A DNA stretch of 64,000 nucleotides from Tillus elongatus (lineage: Eukaryota > Arthropoda > Insecta > Coleoptera > Cleridae): assembly GCA_964006375.1 (NCBI GenBank), contig OZ023268.1:88106358-88170357 (forward strand), in the 5' to 3' direction. The notes beneath the pieces are model-generated. The model was not told where the DNA came from. It saw only the letters and a program-made list of their open reading frames with translations, and ran no database searches. A program made the translations under genes and the position numbers. Each line of letters starts with the position of its first letter. Position 1 is the stretch's first letter. Of this stretch, positions 1-10,261 are shown in pieces.

Positions 1-2948
1 GACAAGGAGGAAAGAGGCAACTTGTTAATTCTGGACTTGAAGGTTTGGAGGTTCGGAGGAGAAGGAAAAACATGTGCCGGCAAGGAATTCCACAACTTGG
101 AAGTCCTCGGGACAAAAGAGCGGGCATAACAAGATGTTCTATGTCTGGTGACCTGGACAGTAAAAGGGTGCATTCGCTCTGTTCCCCTGGTAGATCTGCT
201 GGGGGCAGCAGGTGGGGGAATTATGGAGGAAAGCTCCTCTGAGCAGTGCCCGTGCAGATATCTATAAAAGAGAGAGAGGTCACCAACGGCACGTCGGTGG
301 GCAAGGGATGGAAGCCTTTGGGTGAGGGTAGGGTCACCGATGAGACGTATAGCTCTCTTTTGAATGGAGTCCAGGATAGCATGTGTAGAAGCGGCTGCTG
401 CACCCCAGATGTGGGAGCAGTATTCGAGGTTTGGCCTTATTTGTGAAGTGTATAAGGTATAGAGATTAGTTGGTGAAAAGTAGTTGCGAGCCCGGAAGAG
501 GAAACCCAATTTCTTAGCAGCCGCTTCTGCAATTGATGTAACATGTTGGTGCCAATTAAGATTTCGATCCACAGAAATGCCAACAAGAGAAAAGGACTCA
601 TTACTTTGAATAACTTGATTGTTCATTGTGATGGGTCTAGGGCTGCTGTATCTCTTGTGAGAAAGAAAGCAAGACTTAGTTTTGGTGGGGTTGAATTGTA
701 CAAGATTTCTACTTCCCCAGTCTAATATTTTTTGGAGGTCTACGGAGACAGAACCCTCCATGAGTCTGCGATCCTCATCTAATTGGGCTAAAGAGACAGG
801 CTTAGAATATTGTATGTTTGAGTGGAGGGTGCTGTCGTCCGCGTAACTGTGAACTGGGTTGGATGTGCTAGAGAGGAGGTCATTGATGTGGAGAAGAAAC
901 AAAGTAGGGGCTAAAGCTGAACCTTGAGGAACTCCTGCATTAATTGGATACAGTTTAGAGGAATGGCCATCCACAACAACAGATATGCTCCTGTTGGAGA
1001 GGAAATTTGCTGTCCAGGTACAAAGTTTTGGTGGTAGGCCATAGGCCGGAAGTTTATTAAGCAGCGCTGCGTGCCAGACCTGGTCGAATGCTTTGGATAT
1101 GTCTAGAGCAACAATCTGGGATTCACCGTGTTGTTCCATAGACTTGTTCCAAGAATGGGTGACAAAGGAAAGAAGGTCGGCAGTCGATCTGCGCTGACGG
1201 AATCCGTACTGCCTGTCGTGGATTAGACTGTGTTTTTCAAGGAATTTTAGTAGTTCGGTGTTTATATACTTTTCCATCACTTTAGAGATGACTGAAAGGA
1301 GAGAAATAGGCCTGTAGTTGCTAGGAAGCGCTTTGGATCCTTTCTTGGGGATGGGTTGTACTCGAGCAGTTTTCCAGTTACTAGGGAATATGCCTTTATT
1401 GTAAGATATCTGAAACAGACGAGTCAGGACAGGAGCAAGTTCTGGTGCGCATTTTTTGAGAACAATTGCTGGGATCTCGTCAAGGCCAGAGGCTTTCCTG
1501 GTATTAAGAGAAGAGAGCATCTTTCGTACCTTTTTAGTTTTGAAAATGATATCAGTCATTTTATGCGCGACGTTGGGGACTGTTGGTGGTTGAACATTTG
1601 GAGGTGGGTTGAGAGTAGAATTTCCGGCGAACAACGAAGCAAAAAGTTCAGCCTTGCCCAGGGCGGTAGAAACAATTTCATCACCTGAGACGAGAGGTGG
1701 GAACGTGCTCTTGCAGAAATTATTCCCAATAGACTTAGCAAGAGTCCAGAAGGGTTTGCCGCCGTTGGAGCTTGAGAGGACTTTGTTTTTGATGTGGTTA
1801 TTAAACGAGTTTTTTGCCTCAGAAAGAATGCGGACATAGCGGTTTCTTGCGTCGTTGAATGCTTGACGATTTTCTTGACTGGGATTGTGTAGAAGCGTTT
1901 TGTGAGCTTTGACCTTTTCAAGTCTGGCCTTGTCACAGGATTTAGAGAACCAGGGCTTTTGAGTGGCTGAAGAGGTTTTCTGTGTACGTGGAATAAATAA
2001 TTCCATGCCAGCTTGGATAATTTCGGTGACGTTTTCTGAGATATCAGAGGGGTCAGGATGAGAGAAGCAGACAGACGCCCATGGAAATGAGGAAAAGTAA
2101 TCCCGCATTTCGTCCCAGTTTGCGGAGTTGTAGTGCCAAACGATACGTGGGTGTGATGACTGTGTGACCTCGGGTTGCATTGCACAGGAAGCAGTGACCA
2201 TGCCGTGGTCTGAGCGACCAAGGGGGGCGGTGACTGATATCTTATAGCAGTCAGGATTTGTAGTAAGAAGGAGATCCAATGGATTTGAGCTGTGTGTTGG
2301 GATACGAGGAAAGTAAGTAGGTTGCTGAACCATATTGGCCAAAGAATTGCTGACTGCAAAGGCCTCCGCTGCTCTCCCTTGTGGATCGGTTTTTGAAGAT
2401 CCTAGCCATTCCTTATTATGGACATTGAAGTCGCCAAGAATAGTGACCTCGGAGGAAGGATATTCAGAAATCAGATAGTCGGTTTTTTCAGAAAGGTAGT
2501 CAAAGAGCTGGACAAAGTTGTTGTCAGAAGGTGACCGGTAAATGCAACAGATGAATTTAGTTGCAGCCCTGAGAGAGAGTTTTATCCATAGTATGTCTTT
2601 TCTTCCAGCTTCTAAATTGGGAAGTCTGGTGCAGGGTAGATTGCTACGGACGTATGCGCACACGCCTCCATGCAATCTAAAGGCAGTAAGGAGCTCATAC
2701 CCCGGGAAATTAAGGTGATTAGTGGCTGTTTTGGCACTGATTTGGGTTTCGGTGAGGAAGAGGAGTTGGGGCCTGTTAGCCTGGAGGAAATGGTGGACTG
2801 AGTTCAGGTTAGAATTTAGGCCACATATATTCGAAAAGGATATGTTAAATCTTGATGTTGGCGCCCCCTGTACACCCCTCTCCCGGAGATCCGAATGGAG
2901 GGGTATTTTGCCTCCGGAATATTTTATACAAGGAGGAGCCATCATCAT
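1..2948 (-). CDS. Non-LTR retrotransposon ORF2 (endonuclease + reverse transcriptase), Jockey-type, open to window edge
   Basis: One reading frame is open without a stop from the in-frame TAA at 2955-2957 down to the left edge: 982 codons from the first of three consecutive ATGs at 2948. The N-terminus is an APE-type endonuclease with ETQ near residues 67-69, GDFNVH near 172-177 and SDHG near 246-249. A reverse transcriptase follows, with FPSNWKTARVQPIPKKGS, NYRPISLLS, GVPQGSALAPTLF and the catalytic YADD at about 702-705. A C-terminal domain follows, ending in a FKSRINK-like stretch at the edge. By family knowledge it nicks target DNA and primes cDNA synthesis there. No frameshift or stop is present, unlike every other LINE in the window, so it is probably young. 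No ORF1 lies upstream; the element stops near 3075. The clade call (Jockey superfamily) rests on motif style only. Confidence 0.92.
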   Translation of the reverse strand, partial: MMMAPPCIKYSGGKIPLHSDLRERGVQGAPTSRFNISFSNICGLNSNLNSVHHFLQANRPQLLFLTETQISAKTATNHLNFPGYELLTAFRLHGGVCAYVRSNLPCTRLPNLEAGRKDILWIKLSLRAATKFICCIYRSPSDNNFVQLFDYLSEKTDYLISEYPSSEVTILGDFNVHNKEWLGSSKTDPQGRAAEAFAVSNSLANMVQQPTYFPRIPTHSSNPLDLLLTTNPDCYKISVTAPLGRSDHGMVTASCAMQPEVTQSSHPRIVWHYNSANWDEMRDYFSSFPWASVCFSHPDPSDISENVTEIIQAGMELFIPRTQKTSSATQKPWFSKSCDKARLEKVKAHKTLLHNPSQENRQAFNDARNRYVRILSEAKNSFNNHIKNKVLSSSNGGKPFWTLAKSIGNNFCKSTFPPLVSGDEIVSTALGKAELFASLFAGNSTLNPPPNVQPPTVPNVAHKMTDIIFKTKKVRKMLSSLNTRKASGLDEIPAIVLKKCAPELAPVLTRLFQISYNKGIFPSNWKTARVQPIPKKGSKALPSNYRPISLLSVISKVMEKYINTELLKFLEKHSLIHDRQYGFRQRRSTADLLSFVTHSWNKSMEQHGESQIVALDISKAFDQVWHAALLNKLPAYGLPPKLCTWTANFLSNRSISVVVDGHSSKLYPINAGVPQGSALAPTLFLLHINDLLSSTSNPVHSYADDSTLHSNIQYSKPVSLAQLDEDRRLMEGSVSVDLQKILDWGSRNLVQFNPTKTKSCFLSHKRYSSPRPITMNNQVIQSNESFSLVGISVDRNLNWHQHVTSIAEAAAKKLGFLFRARNYFSPTNLYTLYTSQIRPNLEYCSHIWGAAAASTHAILDSIQKRAIRLIGDPTLTQRLPSLAHRRAVGDLSLFYRYLHGHCSEELSSIIPPPAAPSRSTRGTERMHPFTVQVTRHRTSCYARSFVPRTSKLWNSLPAHVFPSPPNLQTFKSRINKLPLSSL

Positions 2949-3075
2949 TTTTGCTTATAAGGGAAACCGACTCATACACCAGAACCGGAAACGTCCGTTG
3001 GGACTTCACCGGCCCCTTGATGCATGGGGTGGTACCTCCTCGGGCGTGAAAAAATCCTTTACTGTTACATAAAGG
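2949..3075 (-). other. 5' flank of the Jockey-type LINE
   Basis: This is the sequence immediately upstream of the ORF2 ATG run. It has an in-frame stop at 2955-2957 and no sign of an ORF1. It is GC-richer than the DNA beyond 3075 and appears to belong to the LINE. The element is either 5' truncated or has a very short leader. Confidence 0.4.
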
Positions 3076-3079
3076 AAAA

Positions 3080-3172
3080 TTCCACTACCACCTGCTAATT
3101 AAAATTCATATTTGATATTCAAAGCATTTTAATAAAAATTGACTGCCATAACGCACTTGCTGCGTCCAGAGT
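3080..3172 (+). repeat. Solo terminal fragment of the GACGCAGCAAGTGCG element family
   Basis: It holds ATTGACTGCCATAACGCACT followed by TGCTGCGTCCAG, preceded by a degenerate CAAAGCATTTTAATAAAAAT stretch. The same terminus recurs near 4094, 4440, 21190, 26545, 30760, 31535, 35655, 35940, 45310 and 46120. Only this end is seen here; the other end appears lost at the LINE junction. Confidence 0.65.
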
Positions 3173-4091
3173 TTTTTTTTTCTTCAGACTATCACTCTAC
3201 GTTACATGCGCTTTCTTGTGGTGTGATCCGTTTTAGTAATTTCCGGTTGGGGTTAAGTCGACCGTCCCCTGAATGTTTTTCTCTCATACACACGACATAA
3301 TTATTAACTTTGGATTGCTTTGCTTATGGAAGAGGGCGTAGTCTAACTGGCTTTGTGCGAAATTATTGAATTTATTGATACAGGGTGTTTGAAAAAGAAG
3401 TACCAAAGGTGAAAAAACTACTGAAACTTCGGTTTTTTTAATGGAAAGCCCCTATTTTGATTATTTGAGCTTACTCTACATTAAAAAACAGGAACATTTT
3501 GTGTGAAGTTGTTTATTAAAAAAAAACGTTACTTTTTGAAATATTAGCAATTTCCTATTTTTCTATTACAAATAGTGGTCGTTTGAGGCCACTTTGGTTG
3601 GCCATGATGACGTTTACAATAAAACTATCAGGCAGATGCTAAATTAATGTCACTTGCTTTTTAATTGCTTCAAACAATCATGCCAGGACGTTTAATTTAT
3701 ATAAATGACGATTATTAAAATGTAGTGATCATTTTTGGTCAATGTAATTAAGTTATTTCAAGAGCATGTGAAACATTTACGAACCAATATCCACAAAAAC
3801 GGAAATCAACGCCAAACACAGTTAATTGAATTATTGAATTCTTTAGAAATTTTAGATCAGTCAGAGCAAAGGTGCAGAAAGTGAAGTATCTACGTTTATA
3901 CCTTTGAAACAACAAAAGCGAAGCTCATTTGATTGATTCATAAGTGCAAATAACATTAGATATTGAAAACAATAATGTGAAGACAATTTTTTACAAATTA
4001 AAATATTCAAAAATTAATTACAGACTATATTTAGATGTTAATAATTTAACTTAAAATATCTTTCTGCATTTTAGTGTATCAATAAAAATCT
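3173..4091. other. No gene seen; AT-rich
   Basis: About 0.9 kb with no convincing coding frame. At 3383 the sequence ACAGGGTGTTTGAAAAAGAA resembles the CAGGGTGT start of Tc1/mariner-type MITEs, but no matching inverted end was found. Confidence 0.4.
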
Positions 4092-4450
4092 CGGGACGCA
4101 GCAAGTGCGTTATGGTAGTGAATTTTCATAAAAATGTTTTTATTGCAAATATGTGTGTTTTCTTTTTAAGAAAGCAGACATCAATTTTGGTTACCGGTAT
4201 AACCTATATAGAAAAAGCAGGCATCAAATTTGATTACCAGTATAACATATATAGTAAAAACAATGTGCCATGTTTCATCAAAATAACTTTATTGTTTGAA
4301 AACGTACAGAAATTTCCAAAAGTAAACCAAAAGTGTTACTGAAAAAATCCGTTTCCTGGTCAACCTTATAGGTTAATAGCAAATTGAGCTTTTCAAATAT
4401 GAAGCATTTAATCAAAATTCGCAACCACAACGCACTTGCTGCCTCCAGAA
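4092..4450. mobile_element. MITE-like element with terminal inverted repeats (family A, copy 1)
   Basis: The left end GGACGCAGCAAGTGCGTTAT and the right end AACGCACTTGCTGCCTCCAG are inverted copies of one terminus, about 40 bp each with mismatches. The interior has no coding capacity. It is homologous, in inverted orientation, to 35648-35953, sharing blocks such as the AAACAATGTGCCATGTTTCA region and the CCTGGTCAACCTTATAGGTT region. It is therefore a roughly 300-360 bp non-autonomous family. No target-site duplication was identified. Confidence 0.7.
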
Positions 4451-4659
4451 TTTCTTAACTTACAAACATGCATTATATTTCGATGGAAAATGCAAAAAAA
4501 TAAGGCGTTTTCGACAAAAAAAAATTATTTGTATCACCAACGATTTATGGGCCACCCTGTGATTGTCGCAATAATTTTTTAAGATGTAGCTCAAAACACC
4601 GTATAATTAATGTATACAATATTTTTTCATATCTTGTATAATAACGAATATATTGAGCT

Positions 4660-5523
4660 TTATTGATTTTTTACGAAAATTCGACAAAAATTATATACCA
4701 TTAAACAATAAACTCTATAGCTAAGGCTACTGCCAAGCATCAGAGAAAGGGTCTATTAGAAATGAATTTTCTGGAAATATTTTAGTAAAATGAAGGACCA
4801 TGACGGTTGAAACTAAGAGTTCGGTGTATGTAAAACATTCTTCTTGAGACATTTTCTTTCCATAGATCGTATTAGATTCAAGTTATTTGCCTAAATGTTG
4901 CGAATTTTGACGTTTTCAATTGTCACTTTGACGTTTTGAGGAAACCCCCAATTTATTTTTCTTTAAATGCCCATAACTTTTTTGTCTTTTGACCTACAGA
5001 GCCAAATTTTGGTAGCTGGGACACCTATAACGATATAAACCAGCTTACCAAATTTGGTTGCCCTTACTTTGTTAATTTTGGAGATATAAATATTTTGCGA
5101 AAGAAAACACAAATTTTTCCGGGAAAATCTCGGCGGATTTTCCTGGCTAACAAAACTATCCAAGCGACTTGCGAAAGGAATGTACTCACCAATTTTGACG
5201 TTTAAAATCGCAATTTTGACGTTTTGAGGAAAATCCAAATTTATTTTTCTTTGAATGCCTGTAACTTTTTTATCCTTTAAGCTACGGAGCTAAATTTTAG
5301 TAGGTAACTTGCCTATAGTGAAATAAATCCGCATATGAAATTTGGTTGCCCTTACTTTGTTAATTCCGGAGATATAAATTTTTTTCGAAAGAAAACACAA
5401 AATTTTCCGGGAAAACCTGGACCGATTTTCCTGGCTAACGAACTTATCCAAGCCATTTGCAAAAGGAATTTATTCACCAAATTTAATCAAAATCGGCCCA
5501 TTATTTTTTGTGTTATCGGTGTG

Positions 5524-5619
<96 letters not shown>

Positions 5620-5755
5620 ATATAAAAATTTAAACCGACCCCGGATATGTGTTCTGGGGGGCCTAATTAGCGCTCATTTGAAGAAATTTTTTCAAAATTC
5701 AAAAGTCGGGATCTCCTCATTAGTGAATTTTTTTTAAGAAAATTCACTAAAATAT
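4660..5755 (-). mobile_element. Large copy of the (AT)n-bearing dispersed element, with internal duplication
   Basis: Read on the minus strand it starts with a hairpin (GAATTTTC/GAAAATTC pair, 5721-5750) and GAGATCCCGACTTTTGAATT. The (AT)n array and the conserved block ending near GAGGAAAACC follow. It parallels the element at 34497-35290 over its whole length, including the distal part near 4700-4900. The segment 4930-5217 repeats much of 5218-5510 (both hold GACGTTTTGAGGAAA, TTGGTTGCCCTTACTTTGTT and TTCCTGGCTAAC), so an internal tandem duplication happened. It has no coding capacity. Confidence 0.75.
5528..5616. repeat. (AT)n microsatellite, 89 bp
   Basis: Uninterrupted AT dinucleotide array inside the dispersed element at 4660-5755, between GTTATCGGTGTGATAC and AAACATATAAAAATTTAAAC. 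Confidence 0.98.
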
Positions 5756-5992
5756 TATTTGTCAATATATTGATTCAACCAGAATGAATTTTTATTTTTT
5801 ATATAATAAAACCACTTTTTAATCTTCGTCGCTATCTTCGTCAATAAGGGTTGAAATATTGCCTTTATTAAAGAATGGATTGGGTATTGCAGCTGGTCTA
5901 GGGATTTTAGACAATCGTCCGTGTACTAATAAAAAATTACTGCAGCTAGAGGTGACCAACAACCAATAGTCGCTAGTCCACTTGCACATTCA

Positions 5993-6735
5993 CAACAATA
6001 TGTTGCTATAAGGCTTGATGTATTCCCATCATAATTAGAGCCGCAGACCGGTTTCGCTCTAATTAGAGCACGGCAGTGCGATATACTAATTACAGAGAGA
6101 ACACACCTATAAAGTAATACGGCTATGGTAGCCAGCCTCCTAGAACATTGTGGAATGTACGACAGGGTCACCATCTCGGTGCATAACCAGGTAGTATGTT
6201 GTCACGAAAGCTCAAATTAACACAACATGTTATAAAATAGAGACTGTGTACAACCAACTAACAATTTTGTAAATTGTCAGCCCTGGCCTATTTCTTCACT
6301 AATATAAGGACAATGTATGTAAGGCTAGATGTATTCTCACCGTAATTAGAAACGCAGACCGGCTTCGCTCTGATTAGAGCTCGTCAGTGCGATATATTAA
6401 TTACAGCGAGAAGACACCCATAAAGTAATTCAGCTATGGTAACCAACCTCATAGACCATTGTGAGATGTACGACAGAGCCGCCATCTTGGTGCGGAACCA
6501 GGTAGTATGTTGTCACGACAACTGAAATTAACACAAACTGTTATAAAATGGAGACTGTGTACAAACAACTAACAATTTGGTAAATTTTCAGCCCTGACCC
6601 AGTTATTCGCTAATATAGGGACAATGTATGTAAGGTTGGATGTATTCTTACTATAGTTAGAACCGCAGACCGGTTTCGTTCTAATTAGAGCTTTTCAGTG
6701 CGATATACTAATTACAACGAGAACACACCTAGATA
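5993..6735 (+). repeat. Tandem satellite, 311-bp unit, about 2.4 copies
   Basis: The landmark AGGCTTGATGTATTC occurs at 6011 and, with small changes, at 6322 and 6633, giving a period of 311 bp both times. Each unit also carries CGCAGACCGGTTTCGCTCTA, CAGTGCGATATACTAATTAC and AGGTAGTATGTTGTCACGA. The third copy stops near 6735. No coding frame is conserved between copies. Confidence 0.9.
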
Positions 6736-7168
6736 TCCTACTCCACCCAGTCGTGTTTGGTTTATGTTGACTAAAACATCTGTAAACCTTTCTACCAATA
6801 TAACCTACCTAGATAGACGAATTAAGCCGAAGGTAAAAATTGTAGTCGGACATCGATCGTTTGTATATTGCGTCTATATTGCACGGAAGAGGTCGACGAA
6901 CTACTTTAATCTTCTAGTTGACAAATTTATAAGCTTTTATGTAATTTAAATGATACTGGGCTTAAAATTAAAGGTAACGCGTTATTTAAGGAAGCTCTCG
7001 TTCTTTGTTGATCTATAAATTCACTACGCGAATATTGGAGCCTGCGATGGGCACCGACAAGCACATCTGGCGAACAAACCAATAACTGACGCACATCTTT
7101 TTTAAATCAAAAACGACTGTTTCGCACACAATGTTAATTTTAACAGAGGATGAATAATTTCAACTAAA
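6736..7168. other. No gene seen
   Basis: AT-rich, with no coding frame that resembles a protein family and no clear repeat beyond the satellite edge. Confidence 0.4.
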
Positions 7169-7240
7169 ATTCTACATAAATACAAGTATTTATATTGATT
7201 TCTTATTCTACACAAAAACAAGTATTTATATTGATTTCTT
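7169..7240 (+). repeat. 36-bp tandem duplication
   Basis: Two adjacent copies of a unit starting ATTCTACA and containing ACAAGTATTTATATTGATTT. They differ at only a few positions. Confidence 0.8.
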
Positions 7241-7446
7241 AGATACAAAGAAAACGAAAGGGAATTTTAAGTCAATAACACAACGTAGAGCCTAGTATTT
7301 GTATAGTCCGGCCGAGTTATTGACAATAATTTATTATTCTGCCCGACAGATTAGGAGTGTTTAGCTGGTCAAATGCAAAGTGAGAATAAAGGGCTTAAAA
7401 TCAAACGTGCCGCACGACTTAATGACGTTTTGTTCTTAATCGATCT

Positions 7447-7448
<2 letters not shown>

Positions 7449-7520
<72 letters not shown>
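7449..7520. repeat. (AT)n microsatellite, 72 bp
   Basis: Pure AT array following CGATCTTG. The flanks do not show the usual hairpin block of the dispersed element. Confidence 0.98.
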
Positions 7521-7522
<2 letters not shown>

Positions 7523-8942
7523 CTATAGATAACAAATGATAGAAAAGATTACGAAATTTTAATGGGAAAACGGGAAATTTATACATCCTAGTATATATAA
7601 AATAAATGTATACACCCTAATGTAGCAACGAAAGAGTGTAGCATGAGATGTCAACGCCCGACATGAATGTCAGTGACCCATGTAGCAACCCTCGATGTTA
7701 AGTTTCATTCGAGTAATTAAATATATATATATTCTAGAAATATCCATAAAGAAACCAAGAACAATGCTTCAGTTTTTGTAGGGAGAATGAGATTGTAGCT
7801 AATAAATGCAATTCTGTTGATTTATTGTGTGTAAAAATAGGTATGACCAAGCCACCTAAAGGCTCGATGTATTAAAAGAGCAGAGGTCATTTGTAAAAAC
7901 AAAACTTTATGTAGTATTAAGGTTTATGTGCGCGCAAGAAAAAAACGTAAAAAGACACTAAAGGTTTGACGGAAAGCTCAAACACAGTTGGTTTGATGAA
8001 CAATAGCGTTTTTTCACCTGTAAGAAAGTTAATAAAAGCAACAGTCCGGGAGTGTCCGGGGTCTTTTCATCAAGTGAATTCATCGGCATCATTTCACCAG
8101 ATCATGTGATCATCGTCATCATTATGCAAGTTGACATAAGAGATTCCAGAGTGCATCGAAGGGAGATTATAAAAAAAACCTCCAGAGTGCTACGAATATG
8201 GAAAATATCAACATGTTAATAAATTAAATCCATTAATAATCAATAAATGGGCAGTAAAATATGGCATGGACAAATTAGCAAAATAATAATAATTAATAAT
8301 GGACAGTAATAATGGAAAAACAATATATAATCCAATGGAAAATGTTTCAGTCGGTATTTTCTTTTCCTAAATTGATCAATGCGGTTTGAATTTCACCATT
8401 TTAACAGCACCAATTAAAGATTGAGTGCCAATAAATTTCAATAAGTAAAAATTTGCTTGAAATGAACAGAAAGAGACTGTGATCTCTGTAGAATTGTCGA
8501 TGTATATTGCTTATGTTATATCAATCTTTAACCGGTAATTGTGTAATTATTTATAATGTTACCTGAATGTTTTAATAGGATTTTTCAATTTATGTTTATG
8601 TAATGAATGCTTTAAATGTTTCTGTTTGTATTTAATGTGTGTCACCTAGACACCGTAAAATTTGTGTAATGAATTAAATGGAATGTATAACAGATTGTAA
8701 TTAACCAGAAGTATTGTTTTTCGTTAATAATTAATCAGTAAAATTGTTATATAGCCATCTGTGCAAAGCGAAATTAATTTTTGATCAAGTAAAAATCAAT
8801 AAATGAATTTAAATAGCACATATTAATGAATTTTAATTAGTAGAAGCTAGCTGTAATTATAATGAACCCAACCTGATGATTAAGATATATGTTCTCATCT
8901 CTAAAATAAATATTTGCAGGTATACTAAAATAAATACCATAG

Positions 8943-8944
<2 letters not shown>
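7521..8944. other. No gene seen; AT-rich
   Basis: 1.4 kb without a supportable gene or repeat unit. There are only short simple-sequence stretches, such as a second small AT run near 7720. Confidence 0.4.

Positions 8945-9029
<85 letters not shown>
8945..9029. repeat. (AT)n microsatellite, 85 bp
   Basis: Pure AT array directly abutting the end of the GIY-YIG-like relic on the minus strand. Confidence 0.98.
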
Positions 9030-9030
<1 letters not shown>

Positions 9031-9205
9031 GCTTTCATAAGCACCAAGCATAGTTTGATGTCTAACATTTTGGACAAGTTTCAAATTTTCCTTGTCATAT
9101 ATGTTGTGCCACACATGATTTGTCTACCGTACCATATCGTAAATGTGCGAGATGTTCACGAAATCTGATGGTGATTTGGTTTCTCCAAGTGTACTTATCA
9201 GTGCT
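9030..9205 (-). pseudogene. GIY-YIG-like endonuclease tail, possible Penelope-like element relic
   Basis: Minus-strand frames give IRFREHLAHLRYGT, then SCVAQH, then after a frame change IYDKENLKLVQN and a final GAYESV that runs into the AT array. The spacing FxEHL...S..A.HI...N...ES is that of the C-terminal part of GIY-YIG nucleases carried by Penelope-like elements. Only this tail is left and it is frameshifted. Its upstream edge (near 9180) carries CACTGATAAGTACACTTGGA, also seen near 14830 and in part near 32365. The identification is tentative. Confidence 0.35.
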
Positions 9206-10230
9206 CATCACAGGTTCCGGTTTTCATATAGTGAGATTGTCTCAAGTGAACGTTGCCAACCATGTTTATCCAGTTCATCGACTAGTGTATTGCCGGTATT
9301 ATTTAGATAATTCATAATTTCTACAATTTCATCTGGATACTCTAAATCAGAAATAAGACGTTTGTTGTGCTTATTGTGAAGAAATGATGCAATTCTATAA
9401 AAACTACCGATTCTGGGACGCATTTTATTGTCGAGTTAATGGTCCAGTAGATGATATGTTTGTTTCAGCATTACATGTGTTGCTTCTACTCTCCAATGAA
9501 TTTTGGTGACATACCTATCGTGAACCGTTCGATTCTGCAGTTGGTAACCGATTTCGCTTTCCTTTTAATGCTGGCATTAGTATTCGATAACCATGTTTTT
9601 CTAAGTGCTCTTGAACGTCACGAAATCCTCGACCAACAACGAAAACATCACCTGCTTCCAATAATTTGCCAAGGTCGACAGAAGTATCGATAATTTCTTT
9701 TATTATAGTCCTAGCGTCATTTAGGTTGGCGTGATGCGGCCTTAACATAGCGCCAATGTATCCATTTGTTGTACAAATAGTAAATGGTTTACATAATGGT
9801 ACTTTATTTTGTACAAAAAGACTTTCTTTGATATTCGTTATTAAAGCTCTTCTGATGGCAAGCATAATATGTTTTATCACAAATCAAAACAAGCTTATTA
9901 TCGGGATCGTCGGACAAACGTTTTACGAATGGTGATAAATCATCGTGAATTGGGTGATTTCTGGACATAGATAAAAAACCGAAGTAACAAGGCAAAACAT
10001 CTTTTTCGAATAATTATATCACTTGTTCACAGTATTTTCAAACCAAATTCTCATCTTCTAATAATTGTAAAGTCACTGATATCAACTTGTTTGAATTGCC
10101 GGTACGGAGTTAGTTAAGCTAGTAAATATATAAAGTTGTCCATCACGAATATGGAAATCATCAATCTTATCGAGCAGTGTAGTCACATTCAGCAGCAAAC
10201 CTTTTCATTATTTTAGTTAACTTGATGATC
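9206..10230 (-). pseudogene. DDE transposase relic (DDE_Tnp_4-like)
   Basis: Minus-strand fragments in shifting frames read LVLICDKTYYACHQKSFNNE, then PLCKPFTICTTNGYIGAML, then VVGRGFRDVQEHLEKHGYRI, MPALKGKRNRL and ESNGSR, and finally RIASFLHNKHNKRL. This order matches the HARBI1/DDE_4-like transposase family common in insects. The first acidic residue (ICD) and the last (ESN) remain. The second site, usually VDRGFRD, reads VGRGFRD, so a catalytic Asp is lost. A stop after QRKSFCTK, a frame change after ESNGSR and a stop after YHLLDH confirm decay. A possible N-terminal stretch (IDDFHIRDGQLYIF) lies near 10120-10170. Confidence 0.8.
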
Positions 10231-10261
10231 TCAATATGCTCCAGTTACAATGTATAATAGG

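Noticed and set aside
1356..2359. ORFs at 1356-1688 (+), 1609-1839 (+) and 1556-2359 (-)
   Set aside because: They overlap the LINE ORF2 in other frames. Only the minus frame spanning 3-2948 has endonuclease and RT motifs.
3383..3405. A complete mariner-type MITE starting CAGGGTGT
   Set aside because: No inverted partner end with a TA flank was found.
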